Positions 22,201 to 30,949 of a stretch of DNA of 64,000 bases are shown here, piece by piece; positions within the stretch are counted from its first letter, which is position 1; every line of letters starts with the position of its first letter. The notes beneath the pieces are model-generated. The model made no database searches, was not told the origin of the DNA, and worked only from the letters and a program-made list of their open reading frames with translations. Made by a program: the position numbers and the translations under genes. This DNA is from Gammaproteobacteria bacterium (GTDB lineage: Bacteria > Pseudomonadota > Gammaproteobacteria > Pseudomonadales > Cellvibrionaceae), in contig SEBU01000001.1 of NCBI GenBank assembly GCA_004173475.1, forward strand, positions 558,001 to 622,000, given 5' to 3'.

Positions 22201-23208
22201 GTTTACAAATGAGCCAGCGCGCATGAGTTCGCGCCCTGCTTTGTCATAAATAATAATGCCGGCAGTGCCAGTGATTAATACGCTTTGGCCTATTAACTGT
22301 AACTCATCATGCATTAATTGATCGTTAGGGTGATTGCTTAACTGGCGCGCCAAACGAATTAAGCTGGGGCGCACCGAAATTCCTTTTAATTTCTCTGCAA
22401 CTTGGCCAACTTCGATATGAAAAAGTGTCGTTTGATTTTTTACAGCTGAAGCAAGGTTCTGACTCAATACTCGTTCGAAAGTTGACTGCTGTGCCGCAAA
22501 ACCGGAGATTCCTGCAGTGAGAGCAACGATAACTAAAAGTGCAGTTCCTACAAATGCGATTTTATCGCCATCGGTAAAATATTGGCGCGAGCGATACCAA
22601 TCGGCCCCATGCCAGGTTGCCCATAGACCTATGGCAACGATGATGACACCAATTGCTGTTGGCGCGGCCATACGTGTTGCTTTGAATCCGTAAAGTAAAT
22701 CTAATTGCAACAAATAGCCTACGAAGCCGGTAAGCCCGATAAACAAGACAAAAAACGTTGCGAGTTGAACGATAAACCCTTTCGTTCGGCTTCTTACTAC
22801 CTGCGAGAACACTAAAATCGCACCAGCTGTTAAAAAGCTGATACCAGAATTTAACGCCATGCGTCCAGGGTGAGGATTTCCGTCTTTAAGCCAACGGTGA
22901 AATTCGGGCCGATCTATTTGCAAATCTATAGCGAACAGGTTTTCGATAATTGATACGAATGCTATTCCTACAACCAACCAGCCAATTCCAGTACGCAAGG
23001 CTACGGCTTGCCTGGCATTCGTTAATGACAAAAGAAGGGCTGAGCCTAACAGGGTAAAACATAGCGCGGTGTTGGAAACGACCGCCACAAAATCAGGCTT
23101 TACTTGTATTAAAACCGGGTTATGAATGTACCAACCATAGATAACAACCAGTCCAAGACCCAAGGCTAATATGCCAGCCCCAGCTTGAATGGATATAATT
23201 TTTTTCAT
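19258..23208 (-). CDS. Hybrid sensor histidine kinase (PAS-HisKA-HATPase-REC-REC-HPt)
   Basis: A ~1316-residue membrane phosphorelay protein. About seven N-terminal membrane helices (MASE-like), a ~250-residue periplasmic sensor region and one more helix lead to a PAS domain (ITLDEKGIIESFNHAA). The HisKA domain has phospho-acceptor H673 (MSHEIRTPLNAVLGMAELL), followed by an ATPase domain (GIGM and GGTGLGL). Two receivers begin near residues ~905 and ~1050, with acceptors in ILVDWQIPD and ILMDVQMPVMDG. A C-terminal HPt has LLHTMRGSIGVLG. The relay is thus complete in one chain, but no output regulator is adjacent. ATG 23208 is preferred to ATG 23283 because the upstream 25 residues are not membrane-like and CAGG lies before ATG 23208. 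Confidence 0.93.
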   Translation of the reverse strand: MKKIISIQAGAGILALGLGLVVIYGWYIHNPVLIQVKPDFVAVVSNTALCFTLLGSALLLSLTNARQAVALRTGIGWLVVGIAFVSIIENLFAIDLQIDRPEFHRWLKDGNPHPGRMALNSGISFLTAGAILVFSQVVRSRTKGFIVQLATFFVLFIGLTGFVGYLLQLDLLYGFKATRMAAPTAIGVIIVAIGLWATWHGADWYRSRQYFTDGDKIAFVGTALLVIVALTAGISGFAAQQSTFERVLSQNLASAVKNQTTLFHIEVGQVAEKLKGISVRPSLIRLARQLSNHPNDQLMHDELQLIGQSVLITGTAGIIIYDKAGRELMRAGSFVNQADLEVKLDSDASATLLWSNGFYLRSGIPIWDKNEVVGSLMIEEPLDHIKPTLVSGDTSEVRMCVLHVQKLLCFPGLNHPHVYETELFSTSGNATAMSFAVNGKSGIFKGLDYRDVNVVAAYGPLTDTGLGLVIKKDTEELFAPIREQFRWSIPLLFFLAVVGALLLRAQIIPLASKLLRSEREARDKELRIRTIMDNVGEGIITLDEKGIIESFNHAASIIFGYHNEEIVGKNIKILMPTEMQSAHDAGMKRYLSGGEPTVVGKRNVELPGLHKNGNIFYLELAINAIEIEGKHLFVGIVRDITERKRSENELRAAMERAELANQAKSEFVANMSHEIRTPLNAVLGMAELLTRTQLSNEQKKYLEMITSSGKSLLGILNDVLDFSKIEAGRMELSPTEFRLSDVMHSLASIMSINAGEKDLELTIGVELDVPKVFIGDGQRLQQILVNLVSNAIKFTEHGEVSIFVKSIAQSAESVNLLFCVRDTGIGMTQVQQDRLFSPFTQADSSMTRKFGGTGLGLTISRRLAELMGGTITMQSEPGRGSEFSVSLPFVVVSNNEETVRPQKLLGPLRLLVIDDNETNRIYLTKTIQAWHWDVTAVISGAEAIAAINNQQAKEKFYDAILVDWQIPDVDGLSIFQAIKDNTSTPIIVMVNGFGRGKLTKNNVKQSPDAYLFKPITSSSLFDTLHETLARHGSKLAVKTEENETTYLQLKGHLLLVEDNTFNQIVAKGILEQAGATIDIVDDGKKAVELLRNKPDAFDLILMDVQMPVMDGFTATDLIRNELKLTLPVLAMTAGVTEFEREKCITSGMNDLIAKPIEVEQMLSIINKYLSPAAVTSNSLTNSTQNLHLQGEESQQNSSSLPDVFNVDKLFAMVAGNNEQKQKTTQLIRNLIDSSAASMEKVNLAFDKKQYEEAAHLLHTMRGSIGVLGAKRFVEASRELELAIRNHNVDMIDSLHLTVKEEIAATIAAARVWLASR

Positions 23209-23393
23209 TGATACCTGACACGCACAGAATCCATTGCAAGAATGGAAGATGGAACCCGGATACGCAGGTGGCCCGGCATCCAAATTGGTTGTAACTACTA
23301 ACCCAGAATAGACGAAATCACGGGCTTTGCCATTTAGACTAATTCACAATGAGGCGCGAAATTTGAAGCGGAAGAGATAAAAAAACTATAGAT

Positions 23394-23429
23394 AAAAGGA
23401 GGTTATGGGCTAGCCCATAACCTCCTTTT
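23394..23429. terminator. Perfect 36-base palindromic terminator
   Basis: Two 16-base arms (AAAAGGAGGTTATGGG and its complement) flank CTAG, ending in A/T runs on both sides. It lies 21 bases past the stop of the PEP-CTERM gene and before the kinase start, so it should insulate the two leftward genes. Confidence 0.85.
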
Positions 23430-23449
23430 GAAAGATGAAATAGATTTTT

Positions 23450-24034
23450 CTAACTTGTTTTACGGGCTGATCGAGTACGTAATACTAGCGTGGTTAACAG
23501 CCCCACGAATAACAGGAGAACAGAAGACGGCTCAGGCACCTCAGTACGGGTTACATCTACCGAAAATGTAACATTACTAAGATAGATATTTCCGCTGTAA
23601 ACCGATAAAAACTCACGTGCAGTACCGTTTAAATCCAAATTAAACTCGCACTCCCCTGTGTCATAGTTTTCCTTTTGACAATAGGTGTCATCTTTTAGCC
23701 AACCTACCCGCTGCGAGAGGACACCAGGGTTTATATCGTGATAATTAGCCCTGCCGTCAAAAATATAAGAATTTAATTGGATAGTTTCCAAGGTTTCGTA
23801 ATTTTCAAAATCATCCGTCTCATCAATCATCTTGCTAAAGTCATAACTCAGCTCAACAAAATTAATGGTGTCCGTGAGATGATTGTAACCTTGTTTGGTT
23901 AAATCAAATTCAAACGAACGCCAAGTTAGATCCAATGTTTTATTGACAGAAATAACGTCGCTAATTACAAACGCATGGGATTTAAGCGACAGTATTCCGA
24001 GAACACCCACAAACAGCGATCGCCAGGCAGCCAT
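23450..24034 (-). CDS. PEP-CTERM sorting-domain protein
   Basis: A 194-residue exported protein. A signal peptide lies at residues ~1-22 (LFVGVLGILSLKSHAFV). The C-terminus is a typical PEP-CTERM tail: VPEPSSVLLLFVGLL, a hydrophobic helix, then a basic end (RTRSARK). Such tails are recognised by exosortase (EpsH/XrtA type), cleaved and released to the surface or exopolysaccharide matrix. No exosortase is in this window. The middle domain has two cysteines (a CQKENYDTGEC segment) and predicted beta structure, with no family I recognise. Confidence 0.88.
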   Translation of the reverse strand: MAAWRSLFVGVLGILSLKSHAFVISDVISVNKTLDLTWRSFEFDLTKQGYNHLTDTINFVELSYDFSKMIDETDDFENYETLETIQLNSYIFDGRANYHDINPGVLSQRVGWLKDDTYCQKENYDTGECEFNLDLNGTAREFLSVYSGNIYLSNVTFSVDVTRTEVPEPSSVLLLFVGLLTTLVLRTRSARKTS

Positions 24035-24369
24035 AGATACCTCCAGATATGCATATTAAAAATTCGATTTTGTATGAATATTTTCTCACAGAATCGTGCC
24101 GATAATAACGAGCGAAAAATTAGAATTTCTGACGGAGAATTACATAAGCAACATTGACATACTGTGTTGCATTGCACAGTGTAAAATGTGTAAAAAATTC
24201 TTTGTAAATTTAAAATGATTTAGGCGGCAGGGGAATTTTTTGCGAGTGATAACGGGGGGTGAAATAAAAAGCATCAGGGCTTATTAATAGCTAGGGGCTG
24301 AAGTTAGCTATCAATAAGCCCTGAATTTTTTGCAGGCTAGTTACCTAGCCTGACGGGGCTCCACAATAA
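24035..24369. terminator. Intergenic region with double hairpin after csbD-like gene
   Basis: Two hairpins follow the CsbD-like gene on the minus strand: 24333-24352 (CAGGCTAG/CTAGCCTG) and 24274-24323 (20-base arms, one mismatch). The larger one is followed on the minus strand by a T-rich tract and on the plus strand by a T6 run, so it looks bidirectional. The left part (24035-24200) should hold the PEP-CTERM promoter; nothing else is seen. Confidence 0.7.
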
Positions 24370-24534
24370 TTAACGGTTTTCTTTTGCGTTGCCGATACCT
24401 TTTTGAACTGTGCCCTCAACGCGTTTCGCCGCGCCTTTTGCTTGTTGTTTTTCACTGCCTACGGCTTCACCAACTTTTTGTTGAACTTTACCAGCAGCTT
24501 GCTTTATTGAGCCTTTTACTTGGTCTTTATTCAT
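24370..24534 (-). CDS. CsbD-like stress protein
   Basis: A 54-residue hydrophilic protein starting MNKDQVKGSIKQAAGKVQQK, rich in Lys, Gln, Gly and Ala. This is the pattern of the CsbD family (general-stress proteins such as E. coli YjbJ). AAGGTGA lies about seven bases before the ATG. It contains no Cys, Trp or Tyr. The biochemical role of the family is unknown; expression is typically induced by stress or stationary phase. It is monocistronic, with a strong terminator region behind it. Confidence 0.88.
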   Translation of the reverse strand: MNKDQVKGSIKQAAGKVQQKVGEAVGSEKQQAKGAAKRVEGTVQKGIGNAKENR

Positions 24535-24850
24535 GATGGTCACCTTTGCTAAGTGGTTAATGTTATGAAATGATTACCACTGAAGGTTAGTCATTACGCT
24601 ATATAAAGCTAAACTTTTATATCAGCGTTTCGATCCAGCTCTTCCGTGCAATAACACATTTCATAGTGACACTATCTCACCTAACATTGTTGAAGTGTGT
24701 TCGTTAGCTAACGCTAGCGAAACATAATTAGTTGCGGCCATTCAACGAATTGTTAACGAAAAATCCAAGTATAAAATCTTGAAATTATAACTGTAAGTGG
24801 CAACGAATCAGGCACCTCAAATAAACTTATAACCGTGAATTGGACTGTAT
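24535..24850. other. Intergenic region between divergent genes
   Basis: A 316-base A/T-rich gap with the promoters of the CsbD-like gene and the phosphoribosyltransferase gene. A perfect 12-base palindrome CGTTAGCTAACG lies at 24702-24713 and could be an operator. No small gene seen. Confidence 0.4.
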
Positions 24851-25423
24851 ATGGAAAAGCGCTTTATTACTGCAAATGAGCTTCTGCTAGATTCTTTTAA
24901 ATTAGGTGAGCAAATTTTCCAGCGCGGTTTTCGCCCACATTTTATTGTCGGTGTATGGCGAGGTGGTTCACCGGTAGGAATTGCGGTGCAGGAATATTTG
25001 GAGTTCGTGGGCGTCCCCACTGATCACATTGCCATTCGAACATCTTCCTACTACGGCATTGATCAGCAAAGTAAAGATATTCGTGTGCATGGATTGGATT
25101 ACATTGTTAACAATGTAGAAGCAGATCAGGAATTGTTGATTGTGGATGACGTTTTCGATTCTGGCCGATCAATACAAGCCATCATTAATGAAATAAAACG
25201 TAAATCGCGTCGTAATACACCTAATACGATAAAGGTGGCCTGCCCTTGGTACAAACCGAGTCGCAACGTTACCGATATGGAACCAGATTTTTATATTCAC
25301 GCTACCGATAGCTGGCTGGTTTTCCCCCATGAATTGCGCGGCTTAACGCCTGAAGAAATTCTGGCAGGGAAAGGTGAGGAAATTGCAAAAACCATTGCTC
25401 AAGCCACGCAACAACAAAAATAA
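24851..25423 (+). CDS. Phosphoribosyltransferase
   Basis: A 190-residue type I PRTase. The PRPP-binding signature is LLIVDDVFDSGRSIQAI near residues 97-113, and an earlier VGVWRGGSPVG (~34-44) forms the pyrophosphate loop. It is closest in layout to hypoxanthine/xanthine PRTase-like proteins, so it probably takes part in purine salvage. The exact base cannot be told from sequence alone. It is a single gene between divergent and convergent neighbours. Confidence 0.8.
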   Translation: MEKRFITANELLLDSFKLGEQIFQRGFRPHFIVGVWRGGSPVGIAVQEYLEFVGVPTDHIAIRTSSYYGIDQQSKDIRVHGLDYIVNNVEADQELLIVDDVFDSGRSIQAIINEIKRKSRRNTPNTIKVACPWYKPSRNVTDMEPDFYIHATDSWLVFPHELRGLTPEEILAGKGEEIAKTIAQATQQQK

Positions 25424-25478
25424 TGCATTCGGTCTGGATAATTCAAAATTACCAGACCGGAAATAAACACGTTTATAT

Positions 25479-25928
25479 TTAATCCGTAGTTGTCAAAGGA
25501 TCGTTTTCTACTTTCCATGGATCGTAGGTACCAAAATTCCACACGTGACCTTCTGGATCCACGCAGGAATAACCGCGCCCGCCATATGCCTCATCTCTCA
25601 GTTCAATAACTATTCGAGCGCCTGCCGCCACCGCTTTTCGATGATGTTCGTCAATATCCTTAACAACGGTATAAACACTTTGCGAACCTACTCCACCACT
25701 TTCAAACGTTGACTGGACCAATTCATGGAATTCATTATTAGTCGCAGCGCCCAACATAATCATGCCATTGTTGTAGACCAACTGCGCATGGGCTACGGCT
25801 CCTGTTTCGTCGGGAATAATTAGTTGCGCTTCAAAGCCAAAGGCCTCGCATAACCATTCAATTGCTGCCTGACCGTTTTGATAACGTAGGGTTGGAATAA
25901 CACAGGAACTTGACTCGATCTGATTCAT
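25479..25928 (-). CDS. VOC-family (glyoxalase/bleomycin-resistance-like) protein
   Basis: A ~149-residue protein with the paired beta-alpha-beta-beta-beta layout of the vicinal oxygen chelate fold: YQNGQAAIEWLCEAFGFE near the start and VDPEGHVWNFGTYDPW near the end. The substrate is unknown. ATG 25928 is chosen because GAGG lies eight bases before it; the upstream GTG at 25937 is weaker. It is intact, unlike the VOC gene at 17.7-18.1 kb, and not a close copy of it. Confidence 0.8.
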   Translation of the reverse strand: MNQIESSSCVIPTLRYQNGQAAIEWLCEAFGFEAQLIIPDETGAVAHAQLVYNNGMIMLGAATNNEFHELVQSTFESGGVGSQSVYTVVKDIDEHHRKAVAAGARIVIELRDEAYGGRGYSCVDPEGHVWNFGTYDPWKVENDPLTTTD

Positions 25929-26060
25929 TGGATGCACCTCAATTCATAAAAATTGTGAATAAGATGCGGGAAATAGAAATACACATCTGTACGCTATAAG
26001 ACAAAAATTAGTGCGTCATAAAAATTTCAAACAACTTCCTTGTTGTTATCCAATCGAAAA

Positions 26061-28078
26061 TTATTTCTTCCTGAATACCGCTACTGCACCGCCGGATGGG
26101 GCCAGCACTAATGTGAGCGTATCTTTATTTACGGCAGTCAACTGTGTTTTGTCCAAAGTCGAAATCGTTTTTCCGTCTTGCCAAACCTGCGCCTGATAAT
26201 TTCCTTTACCCAAAAGTTAAGAGGTATTGAAAGCGTGCGCCCTGCTTCGTTGGTCATTGCGCCTATGTACCAATCTTTTCCTTTGCGCCGCGCGGACACT
26301 ATGAACTGGCCAATATCGCCTTGCAGAATGCGAGTCTCATCCCACGTGGTGGGTACGTCTTTTATAAATTCCAAACCAGCTTCCCAGTCGCTCTGAGGCT
26401 TCGGCCAAGCGCCTTCGGTTTTTGAATAGGTGATTGGCGAATCCGCAAGCATTTGTAAGGGGCTGTCATAAACCACATACATTGCAACGGCCTGGCCACG
26501 CGTAGTTTGAACATAGGGCAAAGTATTGCGACGGAGCTTTGGGAATTCTTCTGGCGATGCGTGACGGAACCCACCCGGCGTGTAATCGATAGGGCCGAGA
26601 ATCATGCGTGTGAAAGGTATGGTCACGTTGTGCGTTGCAGTCGCACGCAAACTCCATTTGTTGTACTCGGCACCCAACAGGCCTTCCTGTGTCAGAAAAT
26701 GCGGATAAGTTCTTACCAAACCATTTGGCGCAAAAGCGCCGTGCAAATCCACCATGATGTGATGTTTTGCAGTCAGGCTCAGGAGCTTGTGGTAATAACC
26801 CACGATTTCCTGATCAGAGCGATCCATAAAATCCACTTTAATACCTTTGATGCCCCATTTCTCGAACGCGGCCAAGGCATCTGCCATCTGCCAATCCAGC
26901 TGTTTCCACTGCAGCCATACCCACACGCCCACGTTTTTACGCTTGGCGTAACTGATAATGGCGGGCATATCCATCGCAGGGACAGGCTTTAACAAATCAG
27001 AACCGGGTTTGGCCATCTCCGATGAACCGGTATACCAACCCTCGTCAATCAAAATATATTCCAGGCCCAGAGTCGCGGCGAAATCAATATAGGCTTTGTA
27101 GGTATCGGTATTCTTACCCGGTTTGCTGGCAGTTGCGCCTTTGCTGAAGACGACCTGATTATCGTTCCACCAATCCCACGCCGTTTTGCCTGGCTTAATC
27201 CAACTGGTATCTGCAATTTGGGTTGGCTCACCCAAGTTGACGACTAACGATGACTCCGTCAGCTTGCCAGGCGTATCACCCACCATAATCACGCGCCACG
27301 AGGTGTTGAAACCACCAGCAGGCATGTTCACCCTGGCAGAAGCATAATTGGACCCGTCAGGGAGATTGTCAGCACTGTAAGTGAGGCGGATTTCCACCCC
27401 ATTGGCGCCATCATTTGCGCCCGTAAAATAAGCGCCTGGATAATCGCGCAAATTTGATTCTGCGAGCGCAAAAGTCGTTTGGCCAACACCGGTTTTACAA
27501 ACCAATGGATTGTCGTAGAGGTTATGCGATCGAATAGCCGACGACTTAATCGGGTCGAACTCGCCTTCGTGGCCGTACACCATTTTGCCCTGATTGAAAC
27601 CAAAACAATCGTAATTACCAACGAAAAGAAAGCGCGTCATTTCGTTTTGAATTGTGAATTTTTCGAGCCCTGCCTGATTAGGTAATTGATAACGAATGGC
27701 CAGGCCATCATCGTAAGCACGCACCACCAGATTGAGTTTGCGTTCGTCTTTCGCCGCAAATTTCAGGGTATAAGTGTTGTAATGATCAGGAACATTTTTT
27801 GTTCTACCGAGCAGAGTAAAACTTGTATTTACGGCGGATTCTTCCTTACTGAGAAATTGCATTTCCGCATTTCCAAGGGGTTTATTGTTGACGATTAAAC
27901 CCAACGCAGACTCGCTAATAACGGGTTTACCATCAAAGCTCAGGCTGTAGCTTAAACCCTGCTCACCGTTATTTAACGCTACTTGCAAACGCGAATTAGG
28001 AGATTTGAGGTTATAAGTCTCAGCGTGTAGCGTGGCGGACATTAATAGACAAGCCGATAACCAATGGTGTTTTTTCAT
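26061..28078 (-). pseudogene. GH97 glycoside hydrolase, frameshifted near C-terminus
   Basis: The reading frame from ATG 28078 has a signal peptide (MKKHHWLSACLLMSATLHA) and a full GH97 layout: an N-terminal beta-sandwich (~20-270) and a TIM barrel with DEGWYTG, GIKVDFMDR and TQEGLLGAEYNKW. Asp416 in KVDFM sits where retaining GH97 enzymes have their nucleophile, and Glu465 in TQEG is the likely acid/base, which suggests alpha-galactosidase rather than SusB-like alpha-glucosidase activity. The frame then ends at 26138 with an odd basic tail. Adding one base in the A4 run at 26212-26215 restores GKGNYQAQVWQDGKT and continues to TAA 26061 (..GGAVAVFRKK), the normal C-terminal beta domain. Either a true mutation or a homopolymer sequencing error. 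An in-frame ATG further upstream (28138) adds no plausible signal peptide. Confidence 0.85.
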
Positions 28079-28218
28079 TATTTTCCCCTGCAAAAACTCG
28101 ATGCACCTGATGCAGACAATTACACCTGTATAGGGCAACCGTTCGTAATTACCTAACGAATTTTATGATAAGCATTACATATTGAGCGAGCCAAACACAT
28201 CCGCTAAATCTATCTGAG

Positions 28219-29235
28219 TTATTTTCCTTGCAAATGTTTGATCAAACGGGCTTTTAAAGCTGGCGGGAGATTCTTAATGGTGAGGCTATCGCTAGCGGGA
28301 TCGTAATGAATGTTATTACCCAGACACTCAGCGTCAAAACTCATGCTGAGTGAATCGTTGCGGCCACTGATACGAGCGTAACTGCGCACTTGTGCCGTGT
28401 CGGGAATAAACTCGGCTTTGATTTGATCTTGGGTTGAAGCGACATAACGCGAGAAATGATCAGGTTCGTAGGTTTTCAATTCGTCTGATAATGAATTGGA
28501 GAGATCATGAATTACGACACTTTTGCCCGCTTTGTGTTGTTCAAGACAATAATCCACAACTTTATTGCGCGTCATTTTCGCGGTAGTTTCGTCAAGCGAT
28601 TCAGTAAAGTTATCAACGATTTTTAAAAATTCCACCGTATCATTTTTAACATCGTGTTTATCGCTAAAGCCGAGAAACTCAGTGAAGGCATCCGATAATT
28701 CTTTTTCACCGCGCTCGCGCAGCAGTGCAAGGTAAGTAACGGAATCACCAGCTTCCCAATCATTCAAACTGATTTTAGCCGCAAGCGTGAATTGCGACGA
28801 ATTTAAAAAGTAGCTATCGCTGATCGCTAATTCAGCATCTAGATAAACACTGTGCGTGTGCTCAACAACGAACACGTATAAAGTTTCACCCGCTTCAATT
28901 TTTTCAATGAGGAAAAACACGTAACCATCAAACGCGTTTTCAGTTTTCTCAATTGCGTAAGACAAATGCTTCATAGCTTTATGCGTAAAGCTTTCGAAGC
29001 CCACTCGCTCCTCGCGAAATTCTTTCAACCAGGATGAAAAAGGAAACTCGACCGTTTCCGCAGAAAAACGGCCGTAAAATTTTCCACCTTTGCGAATAAA
29101 ATTAACTTTTAGTTCGTAAGCTAGTTCTTCAAGTTTACCGTTGACGCCAAATACGTCTGGCCGTAACTGTAAGCTAGCGGAAGCATTCGGCTGCATGCGT
29201 TGAATGCGATGGGCGATAATGTGGGAAAAGGCCAT
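28219..29235 (-). CDS. yejK: Nucleoid-associated protein NdpA/YejK
   Basis: A 338-residue protein of the 37-kDa nucleoid-associated family. It starts FSHIIAHRIQRM and carries the conserved acidic middle region and the C-terminal ISGRNDSLSMSFD and LPPALKARLIKHL segments. Length fits E. coli YejK (~335). It binds DNA with low specificity and acts on nucleoid structure; the precise role is unclear. It is divergent from the ridA-like gene. Confidence 0.9.
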   Translation of the reverse strand: MAFSHIIAHRIQRMQPNASASLQLRPDVFGVNGKLEELAYELKVNFIRKGGKFYGRFSAETVEFPFSSWLKEFREERVGFESFTHKAMKHLSYAIEKTENAFDGYVFFLIEKIEAGETLYVFVVEHTHSVYLDAELAISDSYFLNSSQFTLAAKISLNDWEAGDSVTYLALLRERGEKELSDAFTEFLGFSDKHDVKNDTVEFLKIVDNFTESLDETTAKMTRNKVVDYCLEQHKAGKSVVIHDLSNSLSDELKTYEPDHFSRYVASTQDQIKAEFIPDTAQVRSYARISGRNDSLSMSFDAECLGNNIHYDPASDSLTIKNLPPALKARLIKHLQGK

Positions 29236-29335
29236 AGAAAAATTCTAGAAGGTCAAAAACGGTGGAGGTTTGATATATTGTAAGATGTGAACTAAACCCG
29301 AAGTTTAACACGCAGATTCGATGGCAGGTATAACG

Positions 29336-29728
29336 ATGACAGAAACTAAAATGGAAACAAAACTATCTCTTCAAGACAATATTCAGCGCTTAAGGCCAAC
29401 GCCACGCTGGTCAGACGCAACTATTTTTAACGGCATAGCGCATTTCGTTGAAGTGCCGGCAGACACTGAACAAGATATGACCAGTCAAATTGTACAAATT
29501 TTTAAACAGGCCGAAGCAACCCTCGCAGAAATAGGTACCAATAAATCGCATTTACTTTCAGCCACGGTCTATCTAACCCACGTAGGCAACGTTGCGATTT
29601 TTAATCAACTGTGGGAAGCCTGGCTACCTAAAAATTGCGCACCATCCCGCGCATGCATAAAAGTAGAATTACTCGACCCAAAAATGTTAATTGAAATTGC
29701 GTTTGTTGCTGCGATTGAAAATATTTAA
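29336..29728 (+). CDS. RidA-family protein
   Basis: A ~130-residue RidA/YjgF/UK114-like protein. It has TIFNGIAHFVEVPAD, the LAEIGTNKSHLLSATVYLT segment and a late CAPSRACIKVELLDPKMLIEI, where the arginine matches the deaminase-active RidA type. Such proteins hydrolyse reactive 2-aminoacrylate and related imines. Several in-frame ATGs exist; 29336 is chosen because CAGG lies eight bases before it (alternatives 29321 and 29351). Confidence 0.85.
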   Translation: MTETKMETKLSLQDNIQRLRPTPRWSDATIFNGIAHFVEVPADTEQDMTSQIVQIFKQAEATLAEIGTNKSHLLSATVYLTHVGNVAIFNQLWEAWLPKNCAPSRACIKVELLDPKMLIEIAFVAAIENI

Positions 29729-29733
29729 TTTTA

Positions 29734-30675
29734 TTAATTTTCGACATAAGATTTTTGCCGGCGCATTAAGGTAGATTTTCCGAATAATGAGTCAATTAAA
29801 TCTACTGCGATTTCCGCAGTTTTATTGCGTACATCCAGCGCAGGGTTTAATTCCATTACATCGAGCGATGCCATTAATCCTGTGTCGGCAATCATTTCCA
29901 TGCATAACTGTGCTTCGCGATAAGTGGGACCGCCGTAAATGGTTGTGCCTACGCCAGGTGCAATATTGGGATCTAAAAAATCTACATCAAAACTCACGTG
30001 AAGATGTGTATTTTGGTCGAGACCTGCCAGCGCTAACTCCATGGTATGGCGCATTCCCATCTCATCAATAAAGCGCATATCAAACACATCGAGATCTTGA
30101 TCGTGCACAAACTTTTTTTCGCCAGCATCAACACTGCGGATTCCAATCTGACGAATCCACTTTGGGCTGATGGCAGGTACATGACCGCCAATTTCTACTA
30201 ATTCTTTTGGACCAAAACCACAAAGACAAGCAACCGGCATTCCATGAATATTTCCACTAGGTGTTAACTCGCTGGTGTTAAAATCTGCATGCGCATCTAG
30301 CCAGATTATTCGAAGTTTTTTGTTCACATCGCGACAGTGACGTGCAACTGCGCTGATTGAACCTATGCCAAGACAGTGATCGCCGCCCAATAAAATAGGT
30401 AGGCGCTGTTCCTTTAATTCCGCATAAACCGCTTCATGGACCGTGCGATTCCATTCAACGACTTCCTGTAAATGCCTAAAGCCATTAATCGGAGACAGGC
30501 CGGGATTAAACGGACCATTTAAATTTCCGCGATCAAGCACATCGACATCTTGGCCCTTAAGTGCTCCTACCAGATTCGCAATACGTATGGCCTCAGGACC
30601 CATACTCGCACCGCGAGTACCTGCGCCAATATCAGTTGGTGCGCCAATTAGGGATACAGCTCTCAGCTCTGTCAT
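29734..30675 (-). CDS. rocF: Arginase
   Basis: A 313-residue ureohydrolase expected to cleave arginine to ornithine and urea with two Mn2+. Metal ligands are visible: GGDH with H100, the DAHADF triad D127/H129/D131, and SFDVDFLDP near residue 235. The early IGAPTDIGAGTRGASMGPEAIR and the SGNIHGMP loop (~141-147) favour arginase over agmatinase. It ends six bases from the RidA-like stop, so the two genes converge tightly with no room for a terminator. Confidence 0.9.
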   Translation of the reverse strand: MTELRAVSLIGAPTDIGAGTRGASMGPEAIRIANLVGALKGQDVDVLDRGNLNGPFNPGLSPINGFRHLQEVVEWNRTVHEAVYAELKEQRLPILLGGDHCLGIGSISAVARHCRDVNKKLRIIWLDAHADFNTSELTPSGNIHGMPVACLCGFGPKELVEIGGHVPAISPKWIRQIGIRSVDAGEKKFVHDQDLDVFDMRFIDEMGMRHTMELALAGLDQNTHLHVSFDVDFLDPNIAPGVGTTIYGGPTYREAQLCMEMIADTGLMASLDVMELNPALDVRNKTAEIAVDLIDSLFGKSTLMRRQKSYVEN

Positions 30676-30949
30676 AACAATACCCTTTCACAATGAAATC
30701 GTTCGTGATTTGTTGAAGCTAAAGATTATTTATCAATTCAAACTTTTATCGCCAATACGTCATGCTACATATTCAATTAATTATTACCGTCTGCTTTCGC
30801 ACATTTGCTCGCGAGAAAATATCTCTCGATTACTAAGTGATTACAATCGTTAATTGAAAATAATGCGGGTGGCCCCATAATCCAAGTATTTCGCAACACA
30901 TGTTCCGCACATTGCTTCGCAGGTTCGTTACGCTTAGGGTCTATTCGCT

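Noticed and set aside
23394-23429. Perfect 36-base palindrome as a transposon end or attachment site
   Set aside because: Its position just after a gene stop and its A/T-run flanks fit a bidirectional terminator better; no transposase is nearby.
26507-26992. 161-codon plus-strand frame inside the GH97 gene
   Set aside because: It is antisense to well-conserved GH97 motifs, with no ribosome-binding site or recognisable domain.
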